A DNA stretch of 64,000 nucleotides, taken from the NCBI RefSeq assembly GCF_900465355.1, contig NZ_LS483254.1, positions 248,001-312,000 on the forward strand. Reading direction: 5' to 3'. The notes under the pieces were generated by a model that worked only from the letters and a program-made list of their open reading frames with translations, had not been told where the DNA came from and did no database searches. The translations under genes were made by a program, and so were the position numbers. Source of the DNA: Candidatus Bipolaricaulis anaerobius (GTDB lineage: Bacteria > Bipolaricaulota > Bipolaricaulia > Bipolaricaulales > Bipolaricaulaceae). Below are positions 8,120 to 16,724 of this stretch, piece by piece; the stretch's first letter is position 1; each line of letters begins with the position of its first letter.

Positions 8120-8477
8120 GGGGGTGACCGGTCTCGACGGGAACACCGAGGCCAGGCGGCAGGCGGAGGTCCGTCTCCTCCTAAATCCGACGGAACGGCA
8201 AACAAACGCCGACTATGCAACTGTTCCTGCTTACGCCCTGAACTAGGCGTAGGCCGTCCGCGGCGCCCCCGCCCGTGGGGTGCCGTTAGGGCGTCGACAA
8301 GACGGGCTGGTCCAGGTGGCTGGCCTTGGGCGACCTGGATGAAACCGAACGAGGCTGAGGGCCGAACGATCCCGCCCGTGGGAGCGTGACGCCCGAGATG
8401 AAAAACGCGGGCTAAGCTTGTAGAAGCCGAAGCCGAGGGGTTTTCGGACGGGGGTTCGACTCCCCCCACCTCCACCA
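8120..8477 (+). ncRNA. ssrA: Transfer-messenger RNA (tmRNA)
   Basis: The 5' end GGGGGTG pairs with CACCTCC at 8467-8473, followed by A and an encoded CCA, forming the tRNA-like acceptor stem. GACCGGTCTCGACGGG and GGTTCGACTCCCCCC are the conserved tRNA-like domain. The tag frame runs from about 8200 and reads NADYATVPAYALN followed by TAG GCG TAG, with the stop inside the P5-type hairpin TACGCC/GGCGTA. The tag therefore appears to end in YALN rather than the usual LAA. The exact resume codon is uncertain. tmRNA with SmpB rescues stalled ribosomes. Confidence 0.92.
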
Positions 8478-8553
8478 GGCGGCGTAGCCAAGCGGCAAAG
8501 GCGAGGGACTGCAAATCCCTTATTCCCCGGTTCAAATCCGGGCGCCGCCTCCA
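8478..8553 (+). tRNA. tRNA-Cys (GCA)
   Basis: The acceptor stem GGCGGCG pairs with CGCCGCC, the anticodon loop CTGCAAA holds GCA, and TTCAAAT is the T-loop. The discriminator is T, as expected for cysteine, and CCA is encoded. Its first base directly follows the tmRNA CCA with no spacer, so a single cut would separate the two RNAs. Confidence 0.95.
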
Positions 8554-8567
8554 GAAGGGCGGAGGAC

Positions 8568-8644
8568 GGGTGGTTAGCTCAGCTCGGTAGAGCACGCGCT
8601 TGACGTGCGCGGGGTCGCAGGTTCAACTCCTGCACCACCCACCA
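8568..8644 (+). tRNA. tRNA-Val (GAC)
   Basis: The acceptor stem GGGTGGT pairs with ACCACCC, the anticodon stem CGCGC/GCGCG encloses TTGACGT with anticodon GAC, and TTCAACT is the T-loop. CCA is encoded. It lies 14 bases after tRNA-Cys and is probably transcribed with it from the tmRNA promoter. Confidence 0.95.
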
Positions 8645-8678
8645 CCTGACGGCGCCTCGCCTCCGGCCGCGAACTGGG

Positions 8679-8684
8679 TATACT
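8679..8684 (+). promoter_or_regulatory. Possible -10 box (TATACT) upstream of nadE
   Basis: TATACT matches the -10 box used elsewhere in this window, but no convincing -35 box lies 16-18 bases upstream. A start near 8691 would give a leader of about 150 bases for nadE containing the short frame at 8803-8847. Confidence 0.35.
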
Positions 8685-8802
8685 TATGCCGTGAGTTCGC
8701 GCCCTTCTGCTCAAGGCCCAATCCCACCGCATGCCTCACCTCCCAGCCTAAGCAGGAGGGCGCTGCTCATTTCTTGACGGGGAACGGAAGGGGTGGAACG
8801 TC

Positions 8803-8847
8803 ATGACCATGGCTCAGCCGCGGTGCCTCGTGGCGGGGGTCGCGTGA
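8803..8847 (+). CDS. Possible 14-residue leader peptide coupled to nadE
   Basis: The frame ATG to TGA encodes MTMAQPRCLVAGVA. It is preceded by GGAAGGGGTGG with suitable spacing, and its TGA overlaps the GTG start of nadE as GTGA, the same coupling seen between full genes here. It may simply deliver ribosomes to nadE or be a chance frame. No attenuator hairpin was found around it. Confidence 0.3.
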   Translation: MTMAQPRCLVAGVA

Positions 8848-10481
8848 GGATCGCCGTGGGCCAGTTCAACCCCACCGTGGGCGACTTCCCTGGGAACCGG
8901 GAGCGGATCCTGCGGCAGGTCGCCCAAGCGCGGCAGCAGGGCGCAGACCTCGCCATCTTCCCGGAACACGCCCTCCTCGGCTACCCGCCACGGGATCTCC
9001 TCCATCGCCCGGGGTTCCTCGATGCGGCGGACCGGGAGTTCGCTGCGATCGTGGAGGCGAGCCGCGACATCGCCATCGTGATTGGCCACATCGCCCGCGC
9101 TGGGACGCGGCCCGCCACCAAGGCCGACCCATCGGCGGCCGCGTTCGGGGGCGATCTCCTCCTCCACAACGCCGCGTTCCTCCTCGCCGACGGCAACGTC
9201 GTCGGGCACCAGGCGAAGCATGAGCTTCCCTCGTTCGATGTGTTCGAGGAGGAGCGGTACTTCACCCGTGGCACGGAGATCGTCGTGCTCGAATGGCAGG
9301 GCCTGCGCCTCGGGCTGTCGGTGTGCGAGGACTTCTGGCACGAGGGAGGGGTGCTCGCCGCCCAAGCGGGAGCGGGGGTGGATCTCCTCATCAACGTGTC
9401 GGCCTCCCCCTACTTCCGCGGCAAGCCCCTCCTCCGCTACGCCCTCGCCCGGGGATGGGCGGAACGGGCCGCTGTCCCGTTCGCCTACGCGAACCTGGTG
9501 GGGGGACAGGACGAGCTCGTGTTCGATGGCGGATCGTTCGCACTTCGGCCCGACGGGGCGTTCCTCCTCTCCGCCCCGCGGTTCGCTGAGGGGTTGTACC
9601 TGTTTGACACCGCTGCTCCTCCGGTAGCGCCCCCCCGCCCGGACGGGATGGACTGTGTGCGCGAGGCGTTGGTGGTGGGCATCCGGGACTACATTGAGAA
9701 GAACGGGATCCGGGGCGTCGTGGTCGGGATCTCGGGCGGGGTGGACTCGGCGGTCGTGGCGGCGCTTGCCTGCCAGGCGCTGGGGCCAGAACGGGTCGTG
9801 GGGACGTTCTTCCCGAGCCCGTACACCGCAGCCGAATCCGCACAGGAAGCGCGCTACCTTGCGAGGACCCTCGGGATCCGCTGGGTGGAGATCCCCATCG
9901 AGCCGATCGTGGCCTCCTTCAGCGAAGCCCTCTCCTCGCACATCCCCGTGGTCGGCCTAACCGCCGAAAACCTGCAGGCGAGGGTGCGGGGGGTCCTGTG
10001 GATGGCGCTCGCCAACGCGATGGGCTACGTTGTCCTCTCCTGCGGGAACAAATCAGAGATCGCCACCGGGTACAACACGCTCTATGGGGACACGGTGGGG
10101 GCGCTGGCCCCGATCGGGGACCTCGTCAAGGCCGAGGTGTACGAACTCGCCCACCTCATCAACGCGCAGGCCCCGTGCCTCCTCATCCCGGAGGGGACCC
10201 TCTCCCGCCCCCCCTCCGCCGAGCTGCGCCCGAACCAGCGGGACGACGAGGACCTGCCTCCCTACGACGTGCTGGATCCGATCGTGCGCGCGCTCGTTGT
10301 GGAGAACCGGTCTTGGGATGAGCTCACCCGTTCGTTCGACGAAGGCATCGCTCGGGACGTCGCCCGCCGCCTCCGCGCCTCGGAACACAAGCGGCGACAG
10401 TTCCCCCTCGTCCTCAAGGTGTCACCGAAGGCGTTCGGGATGGGCCGCCGGTTCCCCATCACCCACCGCTTTGCGGGGTGA
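8844..10481 (+). CDS. nadE: Glutamine-dependent NAD+ synthetase
   Basis: The 545-residue enzyme makes NAD+ from deamido-NAD+ using ammonia released from glutamine. The N-terminal nitrilase-type glutaminase domain (about 1-260) shows the Glu41 (FPEHALLGYPPRDLL), Lys (KHELPSFDVFEE) and Cys (SVCEDFWHEGG) triad. The C-terminal synthetase domain carries the ATP-binding loop GISGGVDSAVVAAL. Length is normal for the two-domain form. GTG 8844 was chosen because the fold starts there (VRIAVGQFNP) and it overlaps the stop of a short upstream frame. It converges on ftsZ with nine bases between the stops and no visible terminator. Confidence 0.93.
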   Translation: MRIAVGQFNPTVGDFPGNRERILRQVAQARQQGADLAIFPEHALLGYPPRDLLHRPGFLDAADREFAAIVEASRDIAIVIGHIARAGTRPATKADPSAAAFGGDLLLHNAAFLLADGNVVGHQAKHELPSFDVFEEERYFTRGTEIVVLEWQGLRLGLSVCEDFWHEGGVLAAQAGAGVDLLINVSASPYFRGKPLLRYALARGWAERAAVPFAYANLVGGQDELVFDGGSFALRPDGAFLLSAPRFAEGLYLFDTAAPPVAPPRPDGMDCVREALVVGIRDYIEKNGIRGVVVGISGGVDSAVVAALACQALGPERVVGTFFPSPYTAAESAQEARYLARTLGIRWVEIPIEPIVASFSEALSSHIPVVGLTAENLQARVRGVLWMALANAMGYVVLSCGNKSEIATGYNTLYGDTVGALAPIGDLVKAEVYELAHLINAQAPCLLIPEGTLSRPPSAELRPNQRDDEDLPPYDVLDPIVRALVVENRSWDELTRSFDEGIARDVARRLRASEHKRRQFPLVLKVSPKAFGMGRRFPITHRFAG

Positions 10482-10490
10482 GCCGCTGCC

Positions 10491-11549
10491 CTACGGGATC
10501 TCGGGCCGGCGGGAGCGGCGCAGGAACGTGGGGATGTCGTAATCGTCGCGGATCCCCTCCCGCTCCAGCCGCTCGAGGACGATCTCCTCGTTGGCCTCCA
10601 TGATCTCCCCGCCCTGACCAGCGGGGAACCCGGTCGCGATCACGGTCACCTTCGCCTTCTGCATCCCCTCCCGGATCGCGGCCCCGAAGATGAGGTCAGC
10701 TTTGTCGGACAACGCCTCTTGGATCGCGCTCGCGGCCGCGGTGACCTCCTCCAGGGTGAGGTCCTCCCCGCCGGTGATGTTGAGGATCGCCTTCTTCGCG
10801 CCCTTGACGCTGAAGTCAAGGAGGGGAGAGGAGATGGACTTGCGGGCCGCCTCGCGCGTCTTGTTCTCGCCGTCGGCCTCGCCGATCCCCATCAGGGCCG
10901 TCCCTGCCCCCTTGAGCACGGCCTCCACATCCGCGAAGTCGAGGTTGATGAGCCCGGGGACGGTGATGAGCTCGGTGACGCCCTGGACACCCTGGCGGAG
11001 GATCTCGTCCACCAGCTCGAACGCCCGGGTGAGGGGCATCTCGTGGGGGGCGACCTTGAGGAGGCGGTCGTTGGAGATGGTGATGATCGCGTCCACGTTC
11101 TTCGCCAGCTGCTGCACGCCCCGCTCCGCGCGCTGGGAGCGGGCCAAGCCCTCGAACGAGAACGGCCGGGTGACGATCCCCACCGTGAGGATGCCCATCT
11201 CCTTGGCGATCTCGGCTACGACCGGCGCCCCTCCCGTCCCCGTCCCGCCGCCCATCCCTGCGGTGATGAACACCATGTCCAGCCCCTCAAGCAGGTCCGC
11301 GATCTCGTCCCGCGATTCCTCGGCCGCCTCGCGCCCGACCTCGGGATCGCCCCCTGCCCCGAGCCCACCCGTGCGCTTGGTCCCGAGCTGCAACCGGCGG
11401 TGGGCCTCCACGATCTCCAGTACCTGGGCGTCGGTGTTCATCACCACGAGCTCGACGCCCACCATCCCAGCCTGGGCCATGCGGCTCACGGCGTTCCCGC
11501 CGCCGCCGCCGACCCCCACGACCATGATCTTGGCTGGGCTCTCCCCCAT
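10491..11549 (-). CDS. ftsZ: Cell division GTPase FtsZ
   Basis: The 352-residue tubulin homologue polymerises into the cytokinetic Z ring. The N-terminal nucleotide fold shows VGVGGGGGNAVSRM, and the tubulin signature GMGGGTGTG is at 98-106. The C-terminal tail ends with DYDIPTFLRR, the peptide that binds FtsA. The ATG at 11549 has GGGGGTGA five bases upstream; an alternative GTG at 11558 overlaps the ftsA stop as GTGA. It is the last gene of the long division and envelope run. Confidence 0.96.
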   Translation of the reverse strand: MGESPAKIMVVGVGGGGGNAVSRMAQAGMVGVELVVMNTDAQVLEIVEAHRRLQLGTKRTGGLGAGGDPEVGREAAEESRDEIADLLEGLDMVFITAGMGGGTGTGGAPVVAEIAKEMGILTVGIVTRPFSFEGLARSQRAERGVQQLAKNVDAIITISNDRLLKVAPHEMPLTRAFELVDEILRQGVQGVTELITVPGLINLDFADVEAVLKGAGTALMGIGEADGENKTREAARKSISSPLLDFSVKGAKKAILNITGGEDLTLEEVTAAASAIQEALSDKADLIFGAAIREGMQKAKVTVIATGFPAGQGGEIMEANEEIVLERLEREGIRDDYDIPTFLRRSRRPEIP

Positions 11550-11554
11550 CACGC

Positions 11555-12787
11555 TCACCCCCGGAGGAAGCTGCGGAACCACCCGAACAGCTTGCCCAGC
11601 ATCCCTTTCGACCCCCGCGTGCGCTTCGTGGGCACGAAGTCCCGGGTCTCCACCGCGTACTTGAGGAGCCCGATCCCGGTGGCGTAGATGGGGGACTCGA
11701 CGATGTCCCGCAGCCCGTGGATTCCCTGGGGGAGGCTTCCCACACGGGCGGGGAGCCCATAGCGCTTCTCGATGTACTCCGCGATCCCGGAGAGGAGCGC
11801 TGTACCGCCGGTGATCACCACGCCCGCCGGGATGAGGTCCCGGTAGCCGGCGTCCTCCACCTCCTGCATCGCGAGGTCGAGGATCTCCTCCACTCGGGGC
11901 TCGATGACCTTGGCGAGCTTCTTTCGCGACACCTGTTTTGTGCTCTCCCCTCCGATCGTGGCCACTTCAATCTTTTCGTCATCGCCCACCGAGTCAACGA
12001 GGCAAGTTCCGTACTGTTTTTTGATTCGCTCCGCCTCTTCGATCGGGGTCTGGAGGCCCACGGTGATGTCGTTCGTGATATGTTCGCCGGCGATGGGGAT
12101 CGTCTTCGAAAACCAGATATCCCCGCCGCGAAACACGGAGATGTCGGTCGTTCCCCCGCCCGAATCGAGGAGGACAACGCCCAGCTCCTTCTCCGCTGAG
12201 GAGAGGACCGCCATCGCCGAGGCGAGGGGCTCGAGCACGATCTGGGAGATCCCGATCCCCACCGCTTCCACGCACCGCACGAGGTTGTGGACCGCGGTCA
12301 CCGATCCGAGCACGATGTGCACGTCCACCTCGAGGCGGGTCCCGGTCATCCCTACCGGGTCGGTGATCCCTTCCTGGCCGTCCACGATGTACTGCCGGGG
12401 GATGACGTGGATGAGTTCCACATCCGGGGAGAGGGGCATCGTCCGTGCGGCCTCCACCACCCGCCGTACGTCCTCGGCGGTGATGATCCGGTCCGGCCGC
12501 GTGATGGATACGGTCGCGGAGTTGTTGAGGGAGCGGATGTGCTTCCCCGCGATGCCGACGTAGGCATTCTGGACCCGCACATCGGCCATGTTCTCCGCTT
12601 CTTCCACCGCTTTGCGGATCGACTGCACGGTGCGGCCGATGTCGACCACGACCCCCTTTTCCAGGCCCCGCGACGGCGATGTCCCCAGACCGATGACCTC
12701 GATGTACTCGTCGACCACGTTGGCCACCAGACAGGCCACCTTGGTCGTCCCGACATCCAACCCCACCATCAGCCGCTCCCGACTCAT
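11555..12787 (-). CDS. ftsA: Cell division protein FtsA
   Basis: The 410-residue actin-like ATPase tethers FtsZ to the inner membrane. VGLDVGTTKVACLV is the phosphate-1 motif, VVLLDSGGGTTDISVF the phosphate-2 motif and VVITGGTALLSGI the adenosine motif. The tail LGKLFGWFRSFLRG is an amphipathic helix of the type that binds membrane. The ATG at 12787 lies 13 bases after the ftsQ stop with AGGTGG upstream. The stop overlaps the ftsZ start region, indicating translational coupling. Confidence 0.95.
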   Translation of the reverse strand: MSRERLMVGLDVGTTKVACLVANVVDEYIEVIGLGTSPSRGLEKGVVVDIGRTVQSIRKAVEEAENMADVRVQNAYVGIAGKHIRSLNNSATVSITRPDRIITAEDVRRVVEAARTMPLSPDVELIHVIPRQYIVDGQEGITDPVGMTGTRLEVDVHIVLGSVTAVHNLVRCVEAVGIGISQIVLEPLASAMAVLSSAEKELGVVLLDSGGGTTDISVFRGGDIWFSKTIPIAGEHITNDITVGLQTPIEEAERIKKQYGTCLVDSVGDDEKIEVATIGGESTKQVSRKKLAKVIEPRVEEILDLAMQEVEDAGYRDLIPAGVVITGGTALLSGIAEYIEKRYGLPARVGSLPQGIHGLRDIVESPIYATGIGLLKYAVETRDFVPTKRTRGSKGMLGKLFGWFRSFLRG

Positions 12788-12800
12788 CGAACCACCACCT

Positions 12801-13469
12801 TCATCTCGTTCGCTTCAGGATCACCTCGTCGCTCACGCGGAAATCCACCGTGGCGCACTCGGCAAGCAGCCCTCGCTTCCATAGTTCCTCCAGGATAGCA
12901 AGTCGGTCCCCCAGTTGGCCAATCTCGCCCAAGAAGAGGGTCGGGGACCGGTCCCCCTTGGCGATAACATTGGTGGGGTCAGAGATATCGAACATCGGGA
13001 ACCTCTCGCGCACCGTGGGATCCAGTCGCGCCACGGCCCAAGCGGCCTGCACCGCCTCCGGGGACACCCGCGCGCCATCCCGGCGGGCCCCGACCACCAC
13101 GGGTGTCGTGCCGGGCTCGAGGATCACCCCCTCGGCATCCACCCACACCGTCGCCCCCCCTTGCAGCTGTACCTGCACCGCCGGTTCCCTCTCTTTGATC
13201 TCCACTTCCACCCGCTTCCCAAGCGGGCGCACCCGGATCGTCACATCCAAAACCCGGGGGTCGCGCTGAATCCAGTCCGCGATTCCCCTCGTTTGTAATC
13301 GAAGTACATTAGCACCGAGCAGAATACCTGTCAACTGTTCGGCGGCGACGTAACGCGTGGAAGAGACCCACACTTCCCCCACCCGCCACCAGCCGCCCCA
13401 GCGCAGGGCCACGCAAATGGCGATGAGGAAAGAACAAACGATGCACCCGACCCGGGCGGCGCGGATCAC
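12801..13469 (-). CDS. ftsQ: FtsQ/DivIB-like division protein
   Basis: The 222-residue protein has one transmembrane helix at about 9-28 and then a POTRA-type segment beginning VGEVWVSSTRYVAAEQL, with VTIRVRPLGKRVEVEIKERE matching the conserved FtsQ strand. FtsQ scaffolds FtsB/FtsL in the divisome periplasmically. Overall similarity is modest, so the call leans on position between murB and ftsA, which is the normal place. The GTG start overlaps the murB stop as GTGA. Confidence 0.8.
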   Translation of the reverse strand: MIRAARVGCIVCSFLIAICVALRWGGWWRVGEVWVSSTRYVAAEQLTGILLGANVLRLQTRGIADWIQRDPRVLDVTIRVRPLGKRVEVEIKEREPAVQVQLQGGATVWVDAEGVILEPGTTPVVVGARRDGARVSPEAVQAAWAVARLDPTVRERFPMFDISDPTNVIAKGDRSPTLFLGEIGQLGDRLAILEELWKRGLLAECATVDFRVSDEVILKRTR

Positions 13470-14350
13470 TCCCCCACGACCTCAAGCTCCAGCTTGAGCC
13501 AGACCCCGAACTCGCTTACGACGGTGTCCTGCACACGATCCACGAGCTCCAGGACGTCGGAGGCGCGGGCGTGGCCAAGGTTACAGATGAAGTTGGCGTG
13601 ATGTTCCGAGACCACGGCATCCCCGATGCGCGCGCCCTTGAGGCCACACTGGTCGATCAGCCAGCCCGCGGACCTCCCGTCGGGCGGGTTTCGGAACACG
13701 CACCCCGCCGATGGGAGCCCCAGCGGTTGGCTCTTGGCCCGCTCCCGGAGGAACGGGGCCAGGTCCTGGCAAGGCTGGAGGCGCAGCCCGACCGCGAGCA
13801 CGGGGAGGCGCAGCCGGCGGAACAGGGAGTCCCGGTAGGTGAAGCCGCACTCCGCGGGGGAGAAGGTGTGGACGCGCCCGGTGGGGAGGAGGGCCTGGAC
13901 CCACACCACCTGTTCTGCGATGGAGCCGTGCCTCGTCCCAGCGTTCATCGCCACCGCCCCCCCTACCGTGCCCGGGATCCCGGCGAGGGCCCACGCCCCG
14001 CGGCGGGCGACCCGGGCGAGCGGCACCCCGGCTCCCACCCGGAGGAATTCCCCTTCCTCATGCCAGGAGCGCAACCCGGCGGTGGAGAGGACGAGGCCGG
14101 GGAACCCCCGATCGGGGATGAGGAGCTTGGACCCACCGCCCAGCATCCGCCACGGGAACCCATGGCTGCGGGCTCGCACCACGGCCTCCGCCAGCGCGTC
14201 CTCGGTGGGCGGCTCGTACAATGCGAACGCCCTCCCACCGATCCGGAACGTGGTGTGGGGGGCGAGAAGTTCCTCGGCCCTCAGCCCTCCGGGGAGGTCC
14301 CTTAGGATCCGTAGGAGAGCCCGTGCGCCATCTCCCGCGCCAGCTTCCAT
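13466..14350 (-). CDS. murB: UDP-N-acetylenolpyruvoylglucosamine reductase MurB
   Basis: The 294-residue FAD enzyme reduces UDP-GlcNAc-enolpyruvate to UDP-MurNAc with NADPH. TTFRIGGRA opens the FAD domain, GGGSKLLIPD is the FAD-binding loop, and GIPGTVGGAVAMNAG is highly conserved. The C-terminal region has SAGCVFRNP and ends with GVWLKLELEVVGE. The lack of a YxxN loop and the GCVFRNP form suggest the type II (Gram-positive-like) MurB. The ATG at 14350 has GGGAG upstream and overlaps murC by 49 bases; the frame is open further upstream without homology. Confidence 0.93.
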   Translation of the reverse strand: MEAGAGDGARALLRILRDLPGGLRAEELLAPHTTFRIGGRAFALYEPPTEDALAEAVVRARSHGFPWRMLGGGSKLLIPDRGFPGLVLSTAGLRSWHEEGEFLRVGAGVPLARVARRGAWALAGIPGTVGGAVAMNAGTRHGSIAEQVVWVQALLPTGRVHTFSPAECGFTYRDSLFRRLRLPVLAVGLRLQPCQDLAPFLRERAKSQPLGLPSAGCVFRNPPDGRSAGWLIDQCGLKGARIGDAVVSEHHANFICNLGHARASDVLELVDRVQDTVVSEFGVWLKLELEVVGE

Positions 14351-15654
14351 ATGTCTCCCGCGCCGAAACAGGCCACCACGTCCCCCGGCTGGATCGCCTC
14401 CGCTGCCGTATCCAACGCCGCGTCGAGGCTGTCCCGATAGACAGCGTTCCCCCCTGCGCCGCAGATCGCCTCTGCCACGTCGCGCCCGCTCACGCCGGGG
14501 ATCGGCCGCTCGAACGCTGGATAGATCCGGGACACCACCACCTGGTCCGCCCGCGCGAGCACCGTCCCGAACGCGCCGGCGAGGGCCTGGGTTCGGGAGT
14601 AGCGATGAGGCTGGAAAATGGCGACGATCCGCCGGTCCGGCCACCCCAAGCGGAGCGCGGCGAGCCCGGCCGCGACCTCGGTTGGGTGATGGGCATAGTC
14701 GTCCACGACCAGGTAGCCGTTCTCCTCGAGGACCTCCAGCCTGCGGCGCGGCCGGGCGGCCGTGGGGAGCGAGAGCACGAGGTCGCGGAGGGGGATGTCG
14801 AGGAGGACGCCGGCCGCGAGAGCGCCGAGCGCATTGAGCACGTTATGCGGGCCCGGGCCGGGGACCTCGACCTCCCCTGCCTTGTCCCCCCGCAGGAGGA
14901 GCTCGAAGTTCGATCGCTCCCGGTGGTACTCCACGCCCACCGCCCGCAGGTCTGCGTGAGGCGAGAGCCCGTACGTGAGCGGCCTGTGCTGCGACCGAGC
15001 GGCGTCGAGGGCGATTGGATCGTCGGCGCACACCGCGACACGATCGGCGCGGGCGACGAACCGCGCGAACGCCTGCCTCAGCCCCGCGAACCCGCCGTAG
15101 GTCCCGATGTGGTCCGTGTCCACTGAGGTGAGGACCGCCACCCGGGGGGTGAGGCCGACGAACCGCCCGTCGGACTCGTCCACCTCGGCCACGAACGGTT
15201 TCCCCCGGCCCAGGACCGCGGACGGAGCAGCGGGCACTTCGCCTCCGACGTAGTAGCCCCCCTCCCCGGTGACGTTCGTCACGAGGTGGGCGGTCCAGGC
15301 GGCGGTGGTGGTCTTCCCGTGGGTGCCGACCACCGCGACGAGATCCCTCCCCCGGATGATCGTCCCGAGCGCGGGCAATCGGGGCCAGCACGGGATCCCG
15401 CGCGCCGCGCGGATCTCCGGGTTGGCGGGCGAGATCGCGGACGAGTACACGATGGCGTCCACCCGGTCCGGCACCTGCTCCGCGCGGTGCCCGACGTGAA
15501 CCTCGGCCCACGCCCGGAGGGCCATCGCGCGGGCCGAATCCCGGATGTCGGACCCGGAGATCGTGGCCCCCCCTTCCCGGAGGAGGTGGGCCAGCGCTGC
15601 CATCCCCTCGCCCCCGATCCCGATCAGGTGAACCCGTCCTGCGAAGCCGTTCAT
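14302..15654 (-). CDS. murC: UDP-N-acetylmuramate-L-alanine ligase MurC
   Basis: The 450-residue Mur ligase adds L-Ala to UDP-MurNAc with ATP. The N-terminal Rossmann domain starts VHLIGIGGEGMAALA, the central ATPase has VVGTHGKTTTAAW, and EVDESDGRF supplies a metal-binding Glu. DDYAHHPTEVAAGL is the MurC-specific C-terminal motif. The ATG at 15654 overlaps the murG stop as ATGA. Confidence 0.95.
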   Translation of the reverse strand: MNGFAGRVHLIGIGGEGMAALAHLLREGGATISGSDIRDSARAMALRAWAEVHVGHRAEQVPDRVDAIVYSSAISPANPEIRAARGIPCWPRLPALGTIIRGRDLVAVVGTHGKTTTAAWTAHLVTNVTGEGGYYVGGEVPAAPSAVLGRGKPFVAEVDESDGRFVGLTPRVAVLTSVDTDHIGTYGGFAGLRQAFARFVARADRVAVCADDPIALDAARSQHRPLTYGLSPHADLRAVGVEYHRERSNFELLLRGDKAGEVEVPGPGPHNVLNALGALAAGVLLDIPLRDLVLSLPTAARPRRRLEVLEENGYLVVDDYAHHPTEVAAGLAALRLGWPDRRIVAIFQPHRYSRTQALAGAFGTVLARADQVVVSRIYPAFERPIPGVSGRDVAEAICGAGGNAVYRDSLDAALDTAAEAIQPGDVVACFGAGDIWKLAREMAHGLSYGS

Positions 15655-16724
15655 ATTCGTATGCCCTCCACGAGTGAGATGATCGCCTCCGCCGCCCGGC
15701 GGGCCGCCTCCGGCCGGGCGGTCGCCCGCGCTGCCGCGGCCATGTCGCGAAGCCTGCGCTCGTCCCTCCACAGCGTGCTCACGAGCTCCCCCAGCTCACA
15801 CCGGGCTCGTTCCTCGGGCACCACAACGCACCCCCCGGCCGCCGCCATCGCCTGCGCGTTGTCGTGCTGGTGGTGTCCGGCGGCCCCGTTCCACGGCACG
15901 AACACCGTTGGCCGACCCGCGGCCGCCACCTCCGCCACCGTCGTGGCCCCCGCCCGTGCCACGACGAGGCGTGCCTGGGCCAGGGCATCGGAGAACGGGT
16001 CCGCGTACGGCACCACCTCCGCCGCCACCCCTGCCCGGGCGAGCGCAGCGGTGGCGTCCTCAACCGGGACCGCCTGCCCGGTGACGAGGCGCAGCCGCAG
16101 GCCGGGGGTCCGCGCCAGCTCCGGGGCGGCCCGGAGCATCGCCTCGACCAAGTTCCGCGACCCAAGCGACCCTCCCACCACGAGGAGCTCGTCCCCGAGC
16201 TGGGAGGGGACCGCCGCCACCTCCCTCCGCACCGGGTTCCCGGTCACGAGCGCCCGCGCGGTCCGGGGGACCCCGTGGGTCGTCGGGAAGGAGAGGAGCA
16301 CCCGGTCCGCCAGCCGAGCCAGGGTCCGATTGGCAAGGCCCATCCGCGCGTTCTGTTCATGGATCACGGTTGGAACGCGGAGGAGCCACGCCGCCACCAC
16401 GGGGGAGAACGCGGCGTGGCCCCCGGTTCCAAACACGACGTCGGGCTGGAACTGGCGCACGAGGACGAGCGCGCGGAGGAGGTTCCCCGCTGCGCCCACG
16501 GCGGAGCGAGGCCACGTCCACGGCCGGCGGCGGTCCACCCCGCGTGAGGGGAGGGCGTAGAACTCGATCCAGGGGTGCCGCCGCACCACCCTCCCTTCGA
16601 GCCGAGCAGGGTCGCCGATCCACCCCACCCGGGAGAGCGCGCCCTGGGCGCGTAGCTCCTCGACCACGGCCAACGCTGGGTACACGTGGCCCCCCGTGCC
16701 CCCTGCAGCCACGAGGATCCTCAT
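15651..16724 (-). CDS. murG: UDP-GlcNAc transferase MurG (lipid II synthesis)
   Basis: The 357-residue peripheral membrane GT28 glycosyltransferase adds GlcNAc to lipid I. The acceptor-side motif is AAGGTGGHVYPALAV near the start; the donor-side domain has VVGGSLGSRNLVEAM and the late VPWNGAAGHHQHDNA segment with its HQ pair. The ATG at 16724 overlaps the ftsW stop as ATGA; the frame is open far upstream but that part reads as the shadow of ftsW. Confidence 0.95.
   Translation of the reverse strand: MRILVAAGGTGGHVYPALAVVEELRAQGALSRVGWIGDPARLEGRVVRRHPWIEFYALPSRGVDRRRPWTWPRSAVGAAGNLLRALVLVRQFQPDVVFGTGGHAAFSPVVAAWLLRVPTVIHEQNARMGLANRTLARLADRVLLSFPTTHGVPRTARALVTGNPVRREVAAVPSQLGDELLVVGGSLGSRNLVEAMLRAAPELARTPGLRLRLVTGQAVPVEDATAALARAGVAAEVVPYADPFSDALAQARLVVARAGATTVAEVAAAGRPTVFVPWNGAAGHHQHDNAQAMAAAGGCVVVPEERARCELGELVSTLWRDERRLRDMAAAARATARPEAARRAAEAIISLVEGIRI

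Noticed and set aside
10482-10490. Terminator between convergent nadE and ftsZ
   Set aside because: Only nine bases separate the stops and no hairpin with a T-run was found.
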